The notes beneath the pieces were generated by a model. It had not been told where the DNA came from, made no database searches, and saw nothing but the letters and a program-made list of their open reading frames with translations. This document shows positions 37,220 through 37,929 of a DNA stretch of 37,929 bases, one piece after another. The DNA comes from a virus. Numbering within the stretch: position 1 is the first letter of the stretch; every line of letters starts with the position of its first letter. The stretch is taken from positions 1 through 37,929 of IMG/VR virus record IMGVR_UViG_3300034073_002127; one strand, given 5' to 3'. Both the position numbers and the translations under genes were made by a program.

Positions 37220-37929
37220 ATGGCAAATCCGCAAAAAGAAAATGGATATACAGTAATAGCGAATGAAATATTAGAGAAGATTTGTTCTTACAGAATCTCC
37301 GGTGAAGAACATTTGGTAATGTGGACAATAATCAGGAAAACCTATGGATTTAATAAAAAAGAAGATCATATAGCCCTATCCCAATTCTCTCAAATTACTG
37401 GTATGAAGAAGCCAACCTGTCAAAGAGCCATAACCAAGCTGGTATCAAAAAAGATAATAGAGGTTATCAAAAAAGATAACCAAAGAGGTAATATATACAA
37501 GTTTAATAAGGATTTTGATAAATGGGAACAATTATCAAAAAAGATAACTAGTAAAAAAGAGGTTATCAAAAAAGATAATAAGGTGGTTATCAAAAAAGAT
37601 AATTTGGGGGAATCAAAAATGATATATACAAAAGAAAAGATAAAAGAAAGAGATACAAAAGAAAAGATTGCGCCGGCAAGCGGCGCGCCACCCAAATTAT
37701 TTAATTTTAAAGAATACTTAAAGGAGATGGAAAACCATAAAGCTAGGCACATCAACGTAATAGGCCATTACTTTGAAGAGAAAGGGATAAAATTTGATAC
37801 TAGGGATGAAGCTAATGCCGCCGTTAAAAGACACCTAAGACCAGCAGTAGAAGTATCAAAATTTTCTGATCAAAAGATAGTAGAGGCAACAAATGAGGCA
37901 AAAGCACAATACAAAGATCTATACACCGT
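37220..37929 (+). CDS. Replication initiator (phage O-like), truncated by the window end
   Basis: At least 236 residues. Residues about 5-85 form a winged-helix of the phage replication protein O type (VIANEILEKI, MWTIIRKTYGF, LSQFSQITGMKKPTCQRAI). After it comes a low-complexity region with four or five VIKKDN-type repeats, encoded by iterons. The C-terminal part seen is helical. The reading frame is open at the end and would join the frame at base 2. As in lambda, the origin probably lies within the gene, and the protein would open it and load a helicase. No helicase gene is seen in the window, so a host helicase is likely used. Confidence 0.8.
   Translation, partial: MANPQKENGYTVIANEILEKICSYRISGEEHLVMWTIIRKTYGFNKKEDHIALSQFSQITGMKKPTCQRAITKLVSKKIIEVIKKDNQRGNIYKFNKDFDKWEQLSKKITSKKEVIKKDNKVVIKKDNLGESKMIYTKEKIKERDTKEKIAPASGAPPKLFNFKEYLKEMENHKARHINVIGHYFEEKGIKFDTRDEANAAVKRHLRPAVEVSKFSDQKIVEATNEAKAQYKDLYT
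37442..37602 (+). repeat. Five iterons within the initiator gene, probable origin
   Basis: TTATCAAAAAAGATAA occurs at 37464, 37532, 37563 and 37587, with a one-base variant at 37442 and a degenerate copy near 37611. Each is itself an inverted repeat (TTATC/GATAA) around six A. Spacing is 22, 68, 31 and 24 bases. The protein repeats the same residues each time (VIKKDN or LSKKIT). This matches the lambda-type pattern of initiator-binding sites within the initiator gene. Confidence 0.7.

Noticed and set aside
1-37929. CRISPR array
   Set aside because: No regularly spaced identical repeats with unique spacers; the only spaced repeats are the iterons at 37442-37602.
1-37929. Temperate phage with attachment site
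   Set aside because: No integrase, excisionase or clear attP; the tRNA-like element at 26132 alone is not enough.

Overview
The window reads as a nearly complete, perhaps complete, genome of an AT-rich tailed phage with a podovirus-like plan. There is a terminase pair, a portal, a scaffold-like protein, a decoration-like protein, an HK97-fold-type capsid protein, a beta-propeller-like tail protein and two large internal-virion-like proteins. No tape measure, tube or sheath gene was seen. The last gene (replication initiator, cut at 37929) continues in frame across the window ends into the first gene (2-400), so this may be a circular map opened inside the initiator gene. TGA, TAA and TAG all act as stops, so the code is standard. 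Many genes overlap as ATGA and few have a Shine-Dalgarno sequence. Ser/Thr-rich repeats and N-terminal membrane anchors on virion-like proteins recall Patescibacteria (Parcubacteria-type) genomes. That host guess is tentative; Bacteroidota-type hosts also lack Shine-Dalgarno signals. No integrase was recognised.

Layout. 1-3300: microproteins, many with Cys pairs, a structured non-coding region (560-790) and a pentapeptide-repeat protein. 3303-5863: a phage GroEL without a GroES, then small genes. 5879-13722: packaging and head genes. The large terminase carries an intein in its nuclease motif, and a complete HNH endonuclease gene lies inside the intein in another reading frame. 13805-24146: virion proteins, several with N-terminal membrane segments, including a glycine-rich adhesin-like protein. 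24143-25587: the only leftward operon, made of microproteins, a diverged inverted copy of a gene at 5546 and an HNH gene. 25588-26286: a non-coding stretch with a cloverleaf tRNA-Met-like element, hairpins, a DnaA-box-like site and a promoter. 26287-29624: fibre-like proteins and a membrane protein. 29675-30997: HNH gene, structured RNA closed by a 25-bp stem, and a three-gene cassette of different composition. 31062-33269: lysis-like cassette with two papain-like proteases. 33279-33595: a structured RNA ending in an intrinsic terminator. 33755-37929: ribbon-helix-helix regulator, recombination set (annealing-like protein, YqaJ exonuclease, RusA, HNH, NinB-like) and the initiator gene with five internal iterons.

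The strongest candidates for undescribed biology are the out-of-frame HNH gene in the terminase intein, the RNA-plus-HNH cassette at 30 kb, the interleaved-pairing RNAs at 33.4 and 37.1 kb, the elbow-less tRNA-like element, and a recurring TT(A/T)TCCACA box just upstream of four intergenic promoters. Function calls rest on motif reading only; no search or fold was run.
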